Source of the DNA: CAZKWG01 sp964615375
Lineage (GTDB): Bacteria > Myxococcota_A > UBA796 > CAZKWG01
Assembly: GCA_964615375.1 (NCBI GenBank)
Contig: CAZTOW010000017.1
Span: 62,001-126,000, forward strand
DNA: 64,000 bases
Reading direction: 5' to 3'
Part shown: positions 20,861 through 29,906 of the stretch, piece after piece
Numbering within the stretch: position 1 is the first letter of the stretch
How the letters are laid out: the number at the start of each line of letters is the position of its first letter
Notes under the pieces: generated by a model
Seen by the model: only the letters and a program-made list of their open reading frames with translations
Told to the model about the DNA's origin: nothing
Database searches by the model: none
Position numbers and translations under genes: made by a program

Positions 20861-20915
20861 GCTCCCATTCCATGAGTAGGCACGACAGGTTCGCGCATAC
20901 TCATGGAATGGGAGC
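20861..20915. repeat. 18-bp perfect inverted repeat element
   Basis: GCTCCCATTCCATGAGTA at 20861-20878 is repeated in inverse at 20898-20915 around a 19-base loop. The left arm and much of the loop recur at 38041-38075, where the right arm has been replaced. Two copies of so specific a sequence at distant sites, both beside gene fragments, indicate a dispersed, possibly mobile, palindromic unit. Confidence 0.6.
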
Positions 20916-21121
20916 TTCTCCAGTATTACTTATACTTTCCTTGGCGCAGCCAAGGGGATATGGCAGGCTACTCCGTCTCCTCCGCCGGCGACATCGACCT
21001 GGACGGCCTCCCCGACCTCCTCATCGGCTCCCCTTACGACGACGAAGCGGGTACAGACGCCGGCGCCGCCTACCTCATCCTCGGCGGCGGCGTCTTCTTC
21101 GACGGCACCTACGGCCCCTGA
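20903..21121 (+). pseudogene. FG-GAP repeat gene fragment
   Basis: About 50 residues from 20949 (GDMAGYSVSSAGDIDLDGLPDLLIGSPYDDEAG...) are one clear FG-GAP/integrin-alpha-like repeat with its Asp-rich calcium loop. The frame then stops. Its start lies within the right arm of the 18-bp inverted repeat and no signal peptide is present. It is best read as the remnant of a larger surface-protein gene, truncated at both ends. Confidence 0.6.
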
Positions 21122-21128
21122 CCCGTCC

Positions 21129-24100
21129 CTACCACCCCACCGGCATCCGGTACACCGAGCTCGAGCTCACCGCGTAGAGCCAGCTCCCGTCGGACGAGAA
21201 GCTGAGCCGCTTCAGGCCGCGGTTGGGGAGCCCGTGGTCGTCGTCGGCGAAGCCCACCTCGGCTACGCTGGCGCCGCCGTCCTCGCTCCACAGCATCCAC
21301 TCCGGGTTGTAGTAGTCAGTGCCCGGGGTGGTGCCCAGCGCGGCGCCCACGACGGTCTTGTCGGTGGGGTCCACGACGATGTCCAGGATCTGGTCACGCT
21401 TGAGCGCGAGATCGTAGCGCGAGCCCGAGCTGTACAGGCCCTCGCCCGTCCAGACCACGTCCCAGGCGTCCACGCTGCATCCGTCGGCGTCGCAGCTCGG
21501 CTCGGCGGAGAGCAGGACGGGGTAGCCGCTGTAGGTCACGCCGACGACCAGGCGGGCCTCACCGGAGGCCGCGTCCTGGGCCAGCGCCACCGAGTACCCG
21601 TAGCGCAGCGGATCCTTCCCCGTGGTCAGGGTGGTGCTACCGTAGTCGTAATAGGCCCGGACCTCCAAGGTCTGGCAGGAGAGATCGCTGAGCCGGATCA
21701 CGACGAGGCCGCCGATGCGGTGGTCCTCGTTGACGGCGAAGACGTAGCCCGGGAGCAGATCGGCGTCGTAGGCCAGATCCGAGAAGCTGTCGGCGTCGGT
21801 GATGTCGGCACAGACCTGGCTCCACTGGCTGCCGGCGGTGGCCTCGCGATCCCAGGCCCACACGCCGTCGGAGGTGGCGGCCAGCAGATCCGTGTCCAAC
21901 CCATCGCTGGCCGGGATGGCGACCATGCGATTGTACTCCATGCGGCTGCGCGGCGAGCCCGTGTACAGACCGTTCAGGTCGCTGAGCGCGGTGGAGCCGG
22001 CCAGCGCTGAATCGGTCGTGTAGCCGAAGCCGCCGATGATCTCCCAGTCCGTGCCCGAGCCCGCCAGCACCTGGCTGCCCGTGGTCAGCGAGGTGACGAA
22101 GTTCCCGGCGTAGACCGTGCCAGACTCGCTGTCGTAGGCCAGCGCCCGCACCTCGTCCTTGCGCAGGTCCACGGGGTCGTCCGACCAGTTGGGCGTCCAG
22201 TGGTACGCGGCGAGGTTCACGTACTGAAGCTGACCCTCCACCTCCTCCGCCCGGAAGAGGCCGCCGTCGCTGACGCCCACGTACAGATAGTCGCCCGCGT
22301 CCACCACCTCCCAGGCCACCGCGTCGTCCAGGCCCGTGCCCGCCCAGAGGGTCATGCCGTCCTCGTCTCCGAGGTATTCGCTGCCCAGGTGCTCGAACTC
22401 ATAGCGTCCGTCCGTGCTGTCCCAGCTCCCCTGCAGGATCCCCCGGTGCCCGAACATCAGCGCCGGCCAGCCCTCCGCGCGGGTGTCCCAGTCCACCAGC
22501 AGGCGCGAGACCTCCGCCGAGGAGGTGCCGGAGATTGCCAGCTCCTGCCCGCCCTCGAAGCGATCCGTCCAGTCGCTGGCCGTCGAGTCGGTGAGCCAGG
22601 TCCAGGCGCTCCCGTCGTAGGCGTAGAGCCCCGCCCCCGCGCCCATGCCGCTCGCCAGCAGGAGCGGGCCCTCGCTGGTGTCGGGCGAGGCGTCCACGTC
22701 CGAGAAGAAGCTGATCTTCAGGTCCGAGTTGCGCTCCGAGGTGGTGGCGTCGCAGCGGTACACCCGGTCGGTGAGCAGGGGCGTGGCGTCGGGATCCGTG
22801 CCCGGCGCGCCGTTGGAGCTCAGGAGCCAGCGCCAGGTCTGACCGCCGTCCTCGCTGGCGTAGATCCCGCCCCGGTAGTACTCCAGATCCGAGTCTACAA
22901 AATAATCCCCGTCCACCAGGTCCGAGCAGTCCGCGTGCCCGTCCTCAGCGTGGCCGCGATCCCACACGGCGGCGTACAGCGTCTCGACGCCATCGACGGT
23001 GGCCAGCGAGAGCCCGCGCAGGTTCGGGTGGTCCTCGTAGCCGGGGGCGGGCCAGCCGGTCTCCGGGTCCAACAGGAAGCGGACCTTGGCGTTGCTCTGC
23101 ACGGGCAGGCACCAGGCGCCCACCGTGCTGCCGTCCTCGTAGTCCGAGCAGCTCGCGGTCGCAGAGGTCCAGGTGACGCCCAGATCGTCCGAGCTCCGGG
23201 CGTTGTCGGCGCTGCCCAGCTCCTCCCAGCGCATCTCGGGGTGGCCGTCCCCGTCGGCGTCGGTGGTGCTGTCGGCGTCCTGGCTGTGGTAGAGGCCGCG
23301 GTCGGTGGCGACCCAGACCTCGCCCGCGTCGTCGGGGTTCACCAGGATGGAGAAGACGGAGCCCGCCCCGTCGAAGGGGGTGGCGACGAAGTCGGCGATG
23401 GGCTCGCTCAGCCGCAGCGCGGGGGCGAAGGTCTTGCCCCCGTCCGAGGAGCGGAAGACCTTCCAGCGCTCGAAGCGCTGCAGGCTGGCGGGGTCCTTGG
23501 CGCTCTGGGCCAGGTTGATCTGAGCGTTGGCCGCCGACGCCGCCCAGACGAAGCTGGGGTCGGAGGGGGCGACGGCCAGCGTGAACACGGTGAGCGCGTG
23601 CTGGGAGCCGTGGTAGGGCGCGAGCTTGGACATGACCGTGCTGCTGGGCAGCTCGTCGCCCAGGTCCAGCCCGGCGACGGGGCTCCAGCCGGTGAGCTCG
23701 TCCGCGCTCAGCCCGTCGGAGCTGTCCATGTCGGCGCTCACGAAGATCCCGGAGTCTCCGCCCACGACCAGCCGGGTGGTCTCCGCGTCACCCTCGGTCT
23801 CCGTGACGAAGCGCACCGTCCAGGAGCCGAGGCTGGGCATGTCCCGCGTGACGTTGGTCCAGCTCTCCCCGCCGTCCACGCTGAGGAAGACGCCGCCCAC
23901 GTCCGATCCGGCCGCCAGCACGTCGGGGAGCGTGGGGTGGCGATCGTAGTCGGTCACGCGCCCCATGCTGCCCATGCCGACGTAGACGAAGTCGTCCAGG
24001 CTCACCGTAGACAGGGAGCCTCGATGTCGGGTGTCCTGTTCTGTCCACGTCCGCGGGTTCGCGCAGCCGCCCAGCAGCCCGACGAGGAGGAGGCTCGCTG

Positions 24101-24131
24101 AACCTGGGTTCTGCCCCTTGACCTGCCGCAT
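21129..24131 (-). CDS. Asp-box (sortilin/BNR-like) propeller lipoprotein (1000 aa)
   Basis: After a lipobox (LLLVGLLGGC, Cys about 23) the protein is a long beta-propeller region. It has repeated Asp-box loops of the form S-x-D-G-G-x-[ST]-[WF]: SVDGGESWTN, SSDGGKTFAP, SEDGGQTWRW, and the weaker SSDDLGVTWTS and SEDGGASVAE. Such loops occur in Vps10/sortilin-like and exo-sialidase-like propellers. No sialidase Arg triad is evident, so enzymatic activity should not be assumed. The start is ATG at 24131 with GAGGGG upstream. It is transcribed divergently from the beta-helix/lamin-tail protein, with back-to-back promoters between them. A surface-exposed role is inferred. Confidence 0.85.
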   Translation of the reverse strand: MRQVKGQNPGSASLLLVGLLGGCANPRTWTEQDTRHRGSLSTVSLDDFVYVGMGSMGRVTDYDRHPTLPDVLAAGSDVGGVFLSVDGGESWTNVTRDMPSLGSWTVRFVTETEGDAETTRLVVGGDSGIFVSADMDSSDGLSADELTGWSPVAGLDLGDELPSSTVMSKLAPYHGSQHALTVFTLAVAPSDPSFVWAASAANAQINLAQSAKDPASLQRFERWKVFRSSDGGKTFAPALRLSEPIADFVATPFDGAGSVFSILVNPDDAGEVWVATDRGLYHSQDADSTTDADGDGHPEMRWEELGSADNARSSDDLGVTWTSATASCSDYEDGSTVGAWCLPVQSNAKVRFLLDPETGWPAPGYEDHPNLRGLSLATVDGVETLYAAVWDRGHAEDGHADCSDLVDGDYFVDSDLEYYRGGIYASEDGGQTWRWLLSSNGAPGTDPDATPLLTDRVYRCDATTSERNSDLKISFFSDVDASPDTSEGPLLLASGMGAGAGLYAYDGSAWTWLTDSTASDWTDRFEGGQELAISGTSSAEVSRLLVDWDTRAEGWPALMFGHRGILQGSWDSTDGRYEFEHLGSEYLGDEDGMTLWAGTGLDDAVAWEVVDAGDYLYVGVSDGGLFRAEEVEGQLQYVNLAAYHWTPNWSDDPVDLRKDEVRALAYDSESGTVYAGNFVTSLTTGSQVLAGSGTDWEIIGGFGYTTDSALAGSTALSDLNGLYTGSPRSRMEYNRMVAIPASDGLDTDLLAATSDGVWAWDREATAGSQWSQVCADITDADSFSDLAYDADLLPGYVFAVNEDHRIGGLVVIRLSDLSCQTLEVRAYYDYGSTTLTTGKDPLRYGYSVALAQDAASGEARLVVGVTYSGYPVLLSAEPSCDADGCSVDAWDVVWTGEGLYSSGSRYDLALKRDQILDIVVDPTDKTVVGAALGTTPGTDYYNPEWMLWSEDGGASVAEVGFADDDHGLPNRGLKRLSFSSDGSWLYAVSSSSVYRMPVGW

Positions 24132-24157
24132 CGCCCACCCCTCGAAGGAAGAGAGAG

Positions 24158-24185
24158 AATCTACACAATGGCCTGTCGAAGTCAA
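24158..24185 (-). promoter_or_regulatory. Sigma-70-like promoter for the Asp-box lipoprotein gene
   Basis: Read on the minus strand, TTGACT (24185-24180) and TAGATT (24163-24158) are 16 bp apart and lie 26 bp upstream of the ATG at 24131. Match to the consensus is good, but such matches can be fortuitous. Confidence 0.4.
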
Positions 24186-24230
24186 GGCGCGTGGCGCGTT
24201 CTTGACGAATGTAAAATCGGATTTCTCCGC

Positions 24231-24258
24231 TTGTCGGGAGCGGCGCCGAGCGTAGAAT
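24231..24258 (+). promoter_or_regulatory. Sigma-70-like promoter for the beta-helix/lamin-tail gene
   Basis: TTGTCG (24231-24236) and TAGAAT (24253-24258) are 16 bp apart, 29 bp upstream of the ATG at 24288. It forms a back-to-back arrangement with the minus-strand promoter. Confidence 0.38.
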
Positions 24259-24287
24259 ATCCTCTTCCAACTTCGAGGGGGGATCGC

Positions 24288-27200
24288 ATGCTGCCGTTTC
24301 TGGCCATCCTGGCGACCGGCGCGCATGCCGCGACGCTGAGCGTGGGGCCCACCGGGACCTACGCCTCGCTCGCAGAGGCGGTGGACGCGGCGATCTCGGG
24401 CGACACGCTCTCCCTGGAGGCGGGCGAGCACGCGGGCTGCGTGGACCTGGGCGGGAAGAGCCTCACGCTTCAGGGCGCCGCGGGCTCCGCGGCGACGATC
24501 GTGGACGCGGGCGGGCTCTGCGAGGACGCGCTCTACGCGGGGGCGGGCGAGGCGCTGGTCATCTCCGGGCTCACGGTGCGCAACGCGGGCGGGCGCGGGC
24601 TGCGGATCGAGGGCGGGGCCAGCCTGGTCGCTGCCGATCTGGTGGTGGATGGATCGGGGGCCAGCGACCTGAACGGCGGCGGCCTCTACGTGGACGGCGG
24701 CTCGGTGGCGCTCACGGGCAGTCGGCTGAGCGGGAACACCGGGGCCCTCGGCGGCAACCTCTACGCCACGGGCGGGGCCAGCCTCACGATCACGGACAGC
24801 GCGGTGGAGCTGGGCGTGGCGACGAGCGGGGGTGGAATCTACGCCGCCACCGACGGCGCGGGCGTGAGCGTCGCGCTGGACGGGGCCAGCGTGTCCCAGA
24901 ACCAGGCCAGCTCGGCGGGGGCCGGGATCTTCCTGGACAAGCAGAGCGTGCTCCAGAGCGCGGGCAGCAGCTTCGACGCCAACGTGGGCGTGTCTACGCA
25001 CGGGGTGGCCATCTACACCCGCGCCGACGTGACGCTGGTGAGCGTGGACGACACCTTCACCGACAACGCCGCCAGCGACCGGGCGAGCGGCTACTGTGGC
25101 GGCGCCATCTACCTGGGCGCGCGGGGCAGCCTGGACCTGAGCGGCGGCTTGTTCTCGGGCAACGCCGCTTATGAGGGCGGGGCGATCTTCCAGCAGACCG
25201 GCGGCGCGCTCACCCTCTACGACGTGGTGTTCCAGGAGAACAGCTCGTATGAGGACGGCGGCGCCGTCCACCTGGTCGATGACGCGACCCTCAGCCTGGA
25301 CGCGGTGGATTTCCTGGACAACGAGGCGGAGTACGGGACGGGCGGGGCGCTCGTGATGCACGACGTGGGCGAGCTCGACGCGACGGACGTGCGCTTCGAG
25401 GGCAACACGTCAGCGGAGGACGCGGGCGCGGTCTACCTGGACTACGCGGTCAACGCCAGCTTCCTGCGGACAGCGTTCACGGACAACACGGCGCGCGACG
25501 GGGACGGCGGGGCCCTGCGCCACGGCTTCTACGGCGCGCTGCTGGTGCAGTCGTCCAGCTTCGAGGGCAACACGGCGCGGGATCTGGGCGGGGCCGTGGC
25601 CCTGGACTACCTGGCGGCGGAGTCGGTCTTTCAGGACACGACGTTCACCGACAACACCAGCGAGCTGGGCGACGGCGGGGCGATCTACGCGGAGGACTAC
25701 GGGGACCTGTCGCTCACGGACGTGAATGTGAGCGGGAGCGTGGCCCGATACGACGGCGGCGGCGTCTACGTCGCGCTGTGGGGTGACCTCTCGGTGGACG
25801 GCGTGACGATGAGCGACAACACCGCCGAGCTGGGGCACGGGGGCGGGCTCTACGTGGCGCCCGCGACGAGCTCGGCCTTCGACGCGACGATCACGGGCTC
25901 CAGCTTCCTGGGCAACGCCGCGGGGCGGCACGGGGGCGGGGTCTACAGCTACGGGACGAAGACGATCGCGCTGGACGAGGTGACGCTCAACTACAACGCG
26001 GCCGACGGGGACGGGCCGGGCGTGTACCACGGCGGCGGCCTGTATCTGTATCTGTCCAAGACGGTCTCGGTGACGCGATCCATGTTCTGCGCCAACACGG
26101 CGGCCAACGGCGGCGGCGTCTTCGTGGGGCAGGTGAGCTCGGGCGCGGAGAACACCTGGACCAACAACCGCTTCGTGGAGAACACGGCGTCTGGCCTGGG
26201 CGGCGGGGCCTACTTCGGCAACAGCAAGGTGCAGAGCTTCGCGTACAACGCGGTACTAGGTAATCTAGCCTCCAGCGGCGGCGGCGTGTACGCGCGGGGG
26301 AGCTCGGGCACCTACGCCGACAACATCTTCGCCTGGACCCAGGGGGGCGGCGGCCTGTACGGCGGGGACAGCGCCACGGCGGCGGCGGTGTCCCTGAGCT
26401 ACAGCGACTGGTACACGAACACCAGCGCCGACGTCGGCGGGACGTTTTCGCTGACGCTGGGCAGCGGCGGGAACATCGGAGAGGATCCGGGCTTCACCTC
26501 CTACACGATGGACGGCGACTGCGACAACGACCAGCTCTGGCTGAGCGAGAGCTCGGCGCTGGTGGACGCGGGGAGTACGAGCGCGCTGGACCCGGACGGG
26601 AGCACGTCCGACATCGGGCCCTACGGCGGACCGGACGCGCTGGCGCCGGACGCCGACGGCGACGGGCACGGGCTCGACGACTGGGGCGGGGACGACTGCG
26701 ACGACGCGGACGCGGGCGTGTACCCCGGCGCGGCGGAGCTCTGCGACGACCAGGACCAGGACTGCGACGGGGCGGTGGACGAGGACGCGGTGGACGCGCG
26801 CTCCTGGTACGTGGACGAGGACGGGGACGCCCACGGCGCGGGCGGGCTCCAGACCGGCTGCGACCTGCCGGCGAGCTGGGCGGACCTGGGTGACGACTGC
26901 GACGACGCGGACGCCAGCGTGTACCCGGGGGCCAGCGAGGTGAACGCGGACGGCCTCGACCAGGACTGCGACGGGCTCGACCGCCTGGGGGCCGCCGATC
27001 TGGCCTACGGGGACCTGCTGGTCAGCGAGCTCATGGCCGACCCGACGAAGGTGGAGGACGCGGTCGGCGAGTGGTTCGAGATCGCCAACCTGACGGAGAG
27101 CCAGGTGGACCTGCACGGGCTGGTGGTCTCCGACGACGACACGGACACCTACACCGTACCCGCCACGCTGCTGGTGGCGCCGGGCGAGACGGCGCTCTTC

Positions 27201-28685
27201 GCCGTGCGCGCGGAGAGCTCCCGGAACGGCGGGCTGCCCACCCCGGACCACGTCTGGACGCGCAGCCTGTTCCGATTCGACAACGCGCGCGACGAGATCA
27301 TCCTGTCCTATGGGAGCCTGGTCTTCGACCGGGTGGCCTGGGGCACGGGCCGCGAGCTGACGGTCCACGCGGGGGCGGCGCTCTCCCTGGACCCGGAGCG
27401 CATGGACCCGGACCTGGACGACCTCGGCTACGCCTGGTGCTCGCCCACGGTCTCCTATGGGCTGGGCGACCTGGGCTCGCCCGACGCGGAGAACGAGAGC
27501 TGCGGCGTCCTGCCGCTCAGCCCCGAGGACCTGACGGCGGGCGAGCTCTTCGTCACCGAGATCATGGTGAACCCGTCCAAGGTCGATGACGCCCTGGGCG
27601 AGTGGTTCGAGATCGCCAACGTGAGCGGGCTGCCGGTGGACCTGGCCGGGCTCGTGCTGGCGGACGAGGGCACGGATCACCTGACGCTGACCAGCTCGCT
27701 GGTGGTGGAGTCCGGGGGCCTGGCGGTACTAGCGGTCAAGTCCAGCGCAGCTGTCAACGGCGGGAACACGGCCGTCGATCTGGCCTATGCGCGCGCCACC
27801 TTCCGCTTCGACGACGGGGCCGACGAGATCCTGCTGAAGAACGCCGCGGGCACGGTGCTGGACCGCGTGGCCTGGACGACGAGCTGGGGCGTGCCGAGCG
27901 GGGCCGCCCTCGCCCTGGACGCGGGGGCCTGGGACGCCACCTCCAATGACAGCGCGGAGAGCTGGTGCGCGCCGGGCCTGAGCTACGGGCTCGGGGATCT
28001 GGGCTCGCCGGGGTCGGAGAACGAGGTCTGCGCGCTGGACGAGGACGGGGACGGCGCGAGCGTGGACGAGGACTGCGACGACGCGGACGCCAGCGTGTAC
28101 CCGGGCGCTGCTGAGGTGGAGGGGGACGGGCTGGACCAGGACTGCGACGGCTACGATCAGCTGGGGCTGGACATGCTGGTCGAGGGCGATCTGGTGCTGT
28201 CCGAGGTGATGGTCAACCCGAAGATGGTGGACGACTCCGTCGGCGAGTGGTTCGAGGTCTACAACGCCACCGAGCTCACGGTGGACCTGGGCGGGCTCGT
28301 GCTGAGCGACCTGGGGACGGACACGACGACCGTGAGCGGAGCGGTCCAGGTCCTGCCCGGCGAGTACGCGCTGTTCGCGGTGAAGTCGTCCGCGGCGATC
28401 AACGGCGGCCTGCCCACCGTGGACTACGTCTGGACGCGCACCCCCTTCCGATTCGACAACGGCCCCGACGAGATCGTGCTCTCCTACGGCGGGCTCACCT
28501 TCGACAGCCTGTCCTACGGGCCGGCGATCGGCCTGCTGGCCTCGGACGGGGCCTCGATCTCCGTGGACCCCTCGGCGCTGGACGCGACCCTGAACGACGA
28601 TCCGGGCGCCTGGTGCGCGGGCTCGGCCAGCTACGGGCTCGGGGACCTGGGCACTCCGGGGGTGGAGAACAGCGTGTGCCCGTGA
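24288..28685 (+). CDS. Giant beta-helix, MopE-repeat and lamin-tail protein (1465 aa)
   Basis: A signal peptide (MLPFLAILATGAHA) leads into a long right-handed beta-helix with polymorphic-outer-membrane-protein-like GGxI/FxxN repeats (to about residue 770). Three MopE-type Asp/Cys units (ending DQDCDG) then alternate with three lamin-tail domains. Each lamin-tail unit starts [LV]SE[LV]M-x-[DN]P and contains GEWFE[IV]xN. All three share RFD[ND]..DEI[IV]L. Lamin-tail domains in bacterial secreted proteins are thought to mediate binding or anchoring. The ATG at 24288 follows GAGGGGGGA; a longer in-frame start lacks a signal peptide. Likely a surface adhesin or matrix protein; this is inference. 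Confidence 0.87.
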   Translation: MLPFLAILATGAHAATLSVGPTGTYASLAEAVDAAISGDTLSLEAGEHAGCVDLGGKSLTLQGAAGSAATIVDAGGLCEDALYAGAGEALVISGLTVRNAGGRGLRIEGGASLVAADLVVDGSGASDLNGGGLYVDGGSVALTGSRLSGNTGALGGNLYATGGASLTITDSAVELGVATSGGGIYAATDGAGVSVALDGASVSQNQASSAGAGIFLDKQSVLQSAGSSFDANVGVSTHGVAIYTRADVTLVSVDDTFTDNAASDRASGYCGGAIYLGARGSLDLSGGLFSGNAAYEGGAIFQQTGGALTLYDVVFQENSSYEDGGAVHLVDDATLSLDAVDFLDNEAEYGTGGALVMHDVGELDATDVRFEGNTSAEDAGAVYLDYAVNASFLRTAFTDNTARDGDGGALRHGFYGALLVQSSSFEGNTARDLGGAVALDYLAAESVFQDTTFTDNTSELGDGGAIYAEDYGDLSLTDVNVSGSVARYDGGGVYVALWGDLSVDGVTMSDNTAELGHGGGLYVAPATSSAFDATITGSSFLGNAAGRHGGGVYSYGTKTIALDEVTLNYNAADGDGPGVYHGGGLYLYLSKTVSVTRSMFCANTAANGGGVFVGQVSSGAENTWTNNRFVENTASGLGGGAYFGNSKVQSFAYNAVLGNLASSGGGVYARGSSGTYADNIFAWTQGGGGLYGGDSATAAAVSLSYSDWYTNTSADVGGTFSLTLGSGGNIGEDPGFTSYTMDGDCDNDQLWLSESSALVDAGSTSALDPDGSTSDIGPYGGPDALAPDADGDGHGLDDWGGDDCDDADAGVYPGAAELCDDQDQDCDGAVDEDAVDARSWYVDEDGDAHGAGGLQTGCDLPASWADLGDDCDDADASVYPGASEVNADGLDQDCDGLDRLGAADLAYGDLLVSELMADPTKVEDAVGEWFEIANLTESQVDLHGLVVSDDDTDTYTVPATLLVAPGETALFAVRAESSRNGGLPTPDHVWTRSLFRFDNARDEIILSYGSLVFDRVAWGTGRELTVHAGAALSLDPERMDPDLDDLGYAWCSPTVSYGLGDLGSPDAENESCGVLPLSPEDLTAGELFVTEIMVNPSKVDDALGEWFEIANVSGLPVDLAGLVLADEGTDHLTLTSSLVVESGGLAVLAVKSSAAVNGGNTAVDLAYARATFRFDDGADEILLKNAAGTVLDRVAWTTSWGVPSGAALALDAGAWDATSNDSAESWCAPGLSYGLGDLGSPGSENEVCALDEDGDGASVDEDCDDADASVYPGAAEVEGDGLDQDCDGYDQLGLDMLVEGDLVLSEVMVNPKMVDDSVGEWFEVYNATELTVDLGGLVLSDLGTDTTTVSGAVQVLPGEYALFAVKSSAAINGGLPTVDYVWTRTPFRFDNGPDEIVLSYGGLTFDSLSYGPAIGLLASDGASISVDPSALDATLNDDPGAWCAGSASYGLGDLGTPGVENSVCP

Positions 28686-28698
28686 GGTCGAAGCCAGC

Positions 28699-28860
28699 CT
28701 ACATCGCCATGTAGGCGAAGTAGGCGACCGGCGTGTCCCAGGCCGCGTGCAGGGCCAGGACCAGGCCCGTGTACCAGGCGACCTCCAGGGCCAGGCGCGC
28801 CCAGCGCAGGGTGGGGTGGGCCCCCATGCGCTCCCAGAGCCCGATCAGCGCGCGTACCAT
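28699..28860 (-). CDS. 53-aa single-span membrane protein (DltX-like position)
   Basis: The gene starts 16 bp before the MBOAT stop codon on the same strand, so it is translated from the end of that operon. It encodes MVRALIGLWERMG..., a basic amphipathic start, one hydrophobic span (about 24-46, ALEVAWYTGLVLALHAAWD) and a short tail. Small one-span proteins of this size (DltX) accompany MBOAT DltB proteins in Gram-positive dlt operons (family knowledge). The equivalence here rests on size, topology and position only; sequence similarity to DltX is not asserted. Confidence 0.6.
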   Translation of the reverse strand: MVRALIGLWERMGAHPTLRWARLALEVAWYTGLVLALHAAWDTPVAYFAYMAM

Positions 28861-29906
28861 GCGGCTCCTCTCGGCCAGGCGCGCAGGATCCAGGACCCCA
28901 CCAGCACCCAGCTCATGGTCAGGGCCCAGCCGATCGGGCGCAGGCGGGGGCTCAACGTGCGGGGGGCGAGGCGGTACCACAGCCCGAGGCCCAGCGCGTG
29001 CCAGGCCCCCCAGGCCACGTAGGCCACGGTCAGCTCGTGCCACATGGCGAAGGCCGCCATGCCCAGGACGGCGGAGAGGCGGCCGTTGCGCGTCTTCGCC
29101 AGCAGCGGCACGTAGACATAGGCCCGACACCACTCGGAGACGGTCATGTGCCAGGCGCGCCAGAAGCTGGGGAGATCGGTCTTCGTCAGCGGGGAGTCGA
29201 AATTCTCGGGGACGCGCTGCCCGGCCACCAGCCCGAGGCCGATGGCGACGGAGGAGAGGCCGGAGAAGGTCAGGTACAGGGTGAGCAGGCCGATCAGCGC
29301 GGCGCTCAGCCCGTCGGGGAGCCAGGACAGGTGCGCCGGGAGGATGGTCCCCACCAGCAGAAAGGAGAGCAGCACCACGGTCGCGTAGCCGTGCAGCACC
29401 CGACGCAGGCCGCGGGCGGCGTCGTGATCGTCCCAGCGGCGGCGGCGCTCCCAGCGCAGCCAGTCGTCGAAGCGCTGCACCGGGCCCACCAGCACCGTGG
29501 GGAAGTAGAGCAGCCAGGCCAGGACCTCGCGCGGGCCGTGCTCGGGGAGGGCGCCCCGGCCGCGCTCGACGAGGTAGTGGATGAGGCGCAGCACCAGGAA
29601 GCCGAAGCCCGCGGGGGCCAGCACCATGCCCGTCGTGTCCGCGCGGCGCAGGACGCGCTCGATGAAGAGGGCCGCGGCGACGGCCAGGATCCCGGAGAGG
29701 ACCGCCCACCGCCGGCCGCTCCTGCCCAGGGCCCAGGCCGCCAGCCCGGCGGCGAGCTGCGCGCCCAGCGCCCGCGGGTCCCAGCTGGCCAGGAAGAGGA
29801 GCCCCAGCCCGTCGCGGGCGTAAGGCCAGACCGCCCGGGGCGCGAAGCGGGCGCATGCCAGGAACAGCAGGGCGATGGCCAGGAAGAGGTGCTCGAGCTG
29901 CGCCAT
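28845..29906 (-). CDS. MBOAT-family membrane-bound O-acyltransferase (DltB/AlgI-like)
   Basis: The 353-aa polytopic protein has around ten hydrophobic spans. It carries the family blocks YFPTVLVGPVQRFDDW, FSGLSSVAIGLG, PENFDSPL...FWRAWHMTVSEWCRAYVYVPL and AFAMWHELT. The His in the last block corresponds to the invariant catalytic His of MBOAT proteins. DltB/AlgI relatives move an acyl or aminoacyl group from a cytoplasmic donor to an outside polymer. The ATG at 29906 overlaps the stop of the SGNH-like gene as TGATG, and the small 53-aa gene overlaps its end, so these are one operon. An in-frame upward extension is only a shadow of the preceding gene. Confidence 0.9.
   Translation of the reverse strand: MAQLEHLFLAIALLFLACARFAPRAVWPYARDGLGLLFLASWDPRALGAQLAAGLAAWALGRSGRRWAVLSGILAVAAALFIERVLRRADTTGMVLAPAGFGFLVLRLIHYLVERGRGALPEHGPREVLAWLLYFPTVLVGPVQRFDDWLRWERRRRWDDHDAARGLRRVLHGYATVVLLSFLLVGTILPAHLSWLPDGLSAALIGLLTLYLTFSGLSSVAIGLGLVAGQRVPENFDSPLTKTDLPSFWRAWHMTVSEWCRAYVYVPLLAKTRNGRLSAVLGMAAFAMWHELTVAYVAWGAWHALGLGLWYRLAPRTLSPRLRPIGWALTMSWVLVGSWILRAWPRGAAWYAR

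Noticed and set aside
21129..24131. Sialidase
   Set aside because: Asp-box loops are present, but I could not find the Arg triad or the FRIP-type start that active sialidases need.
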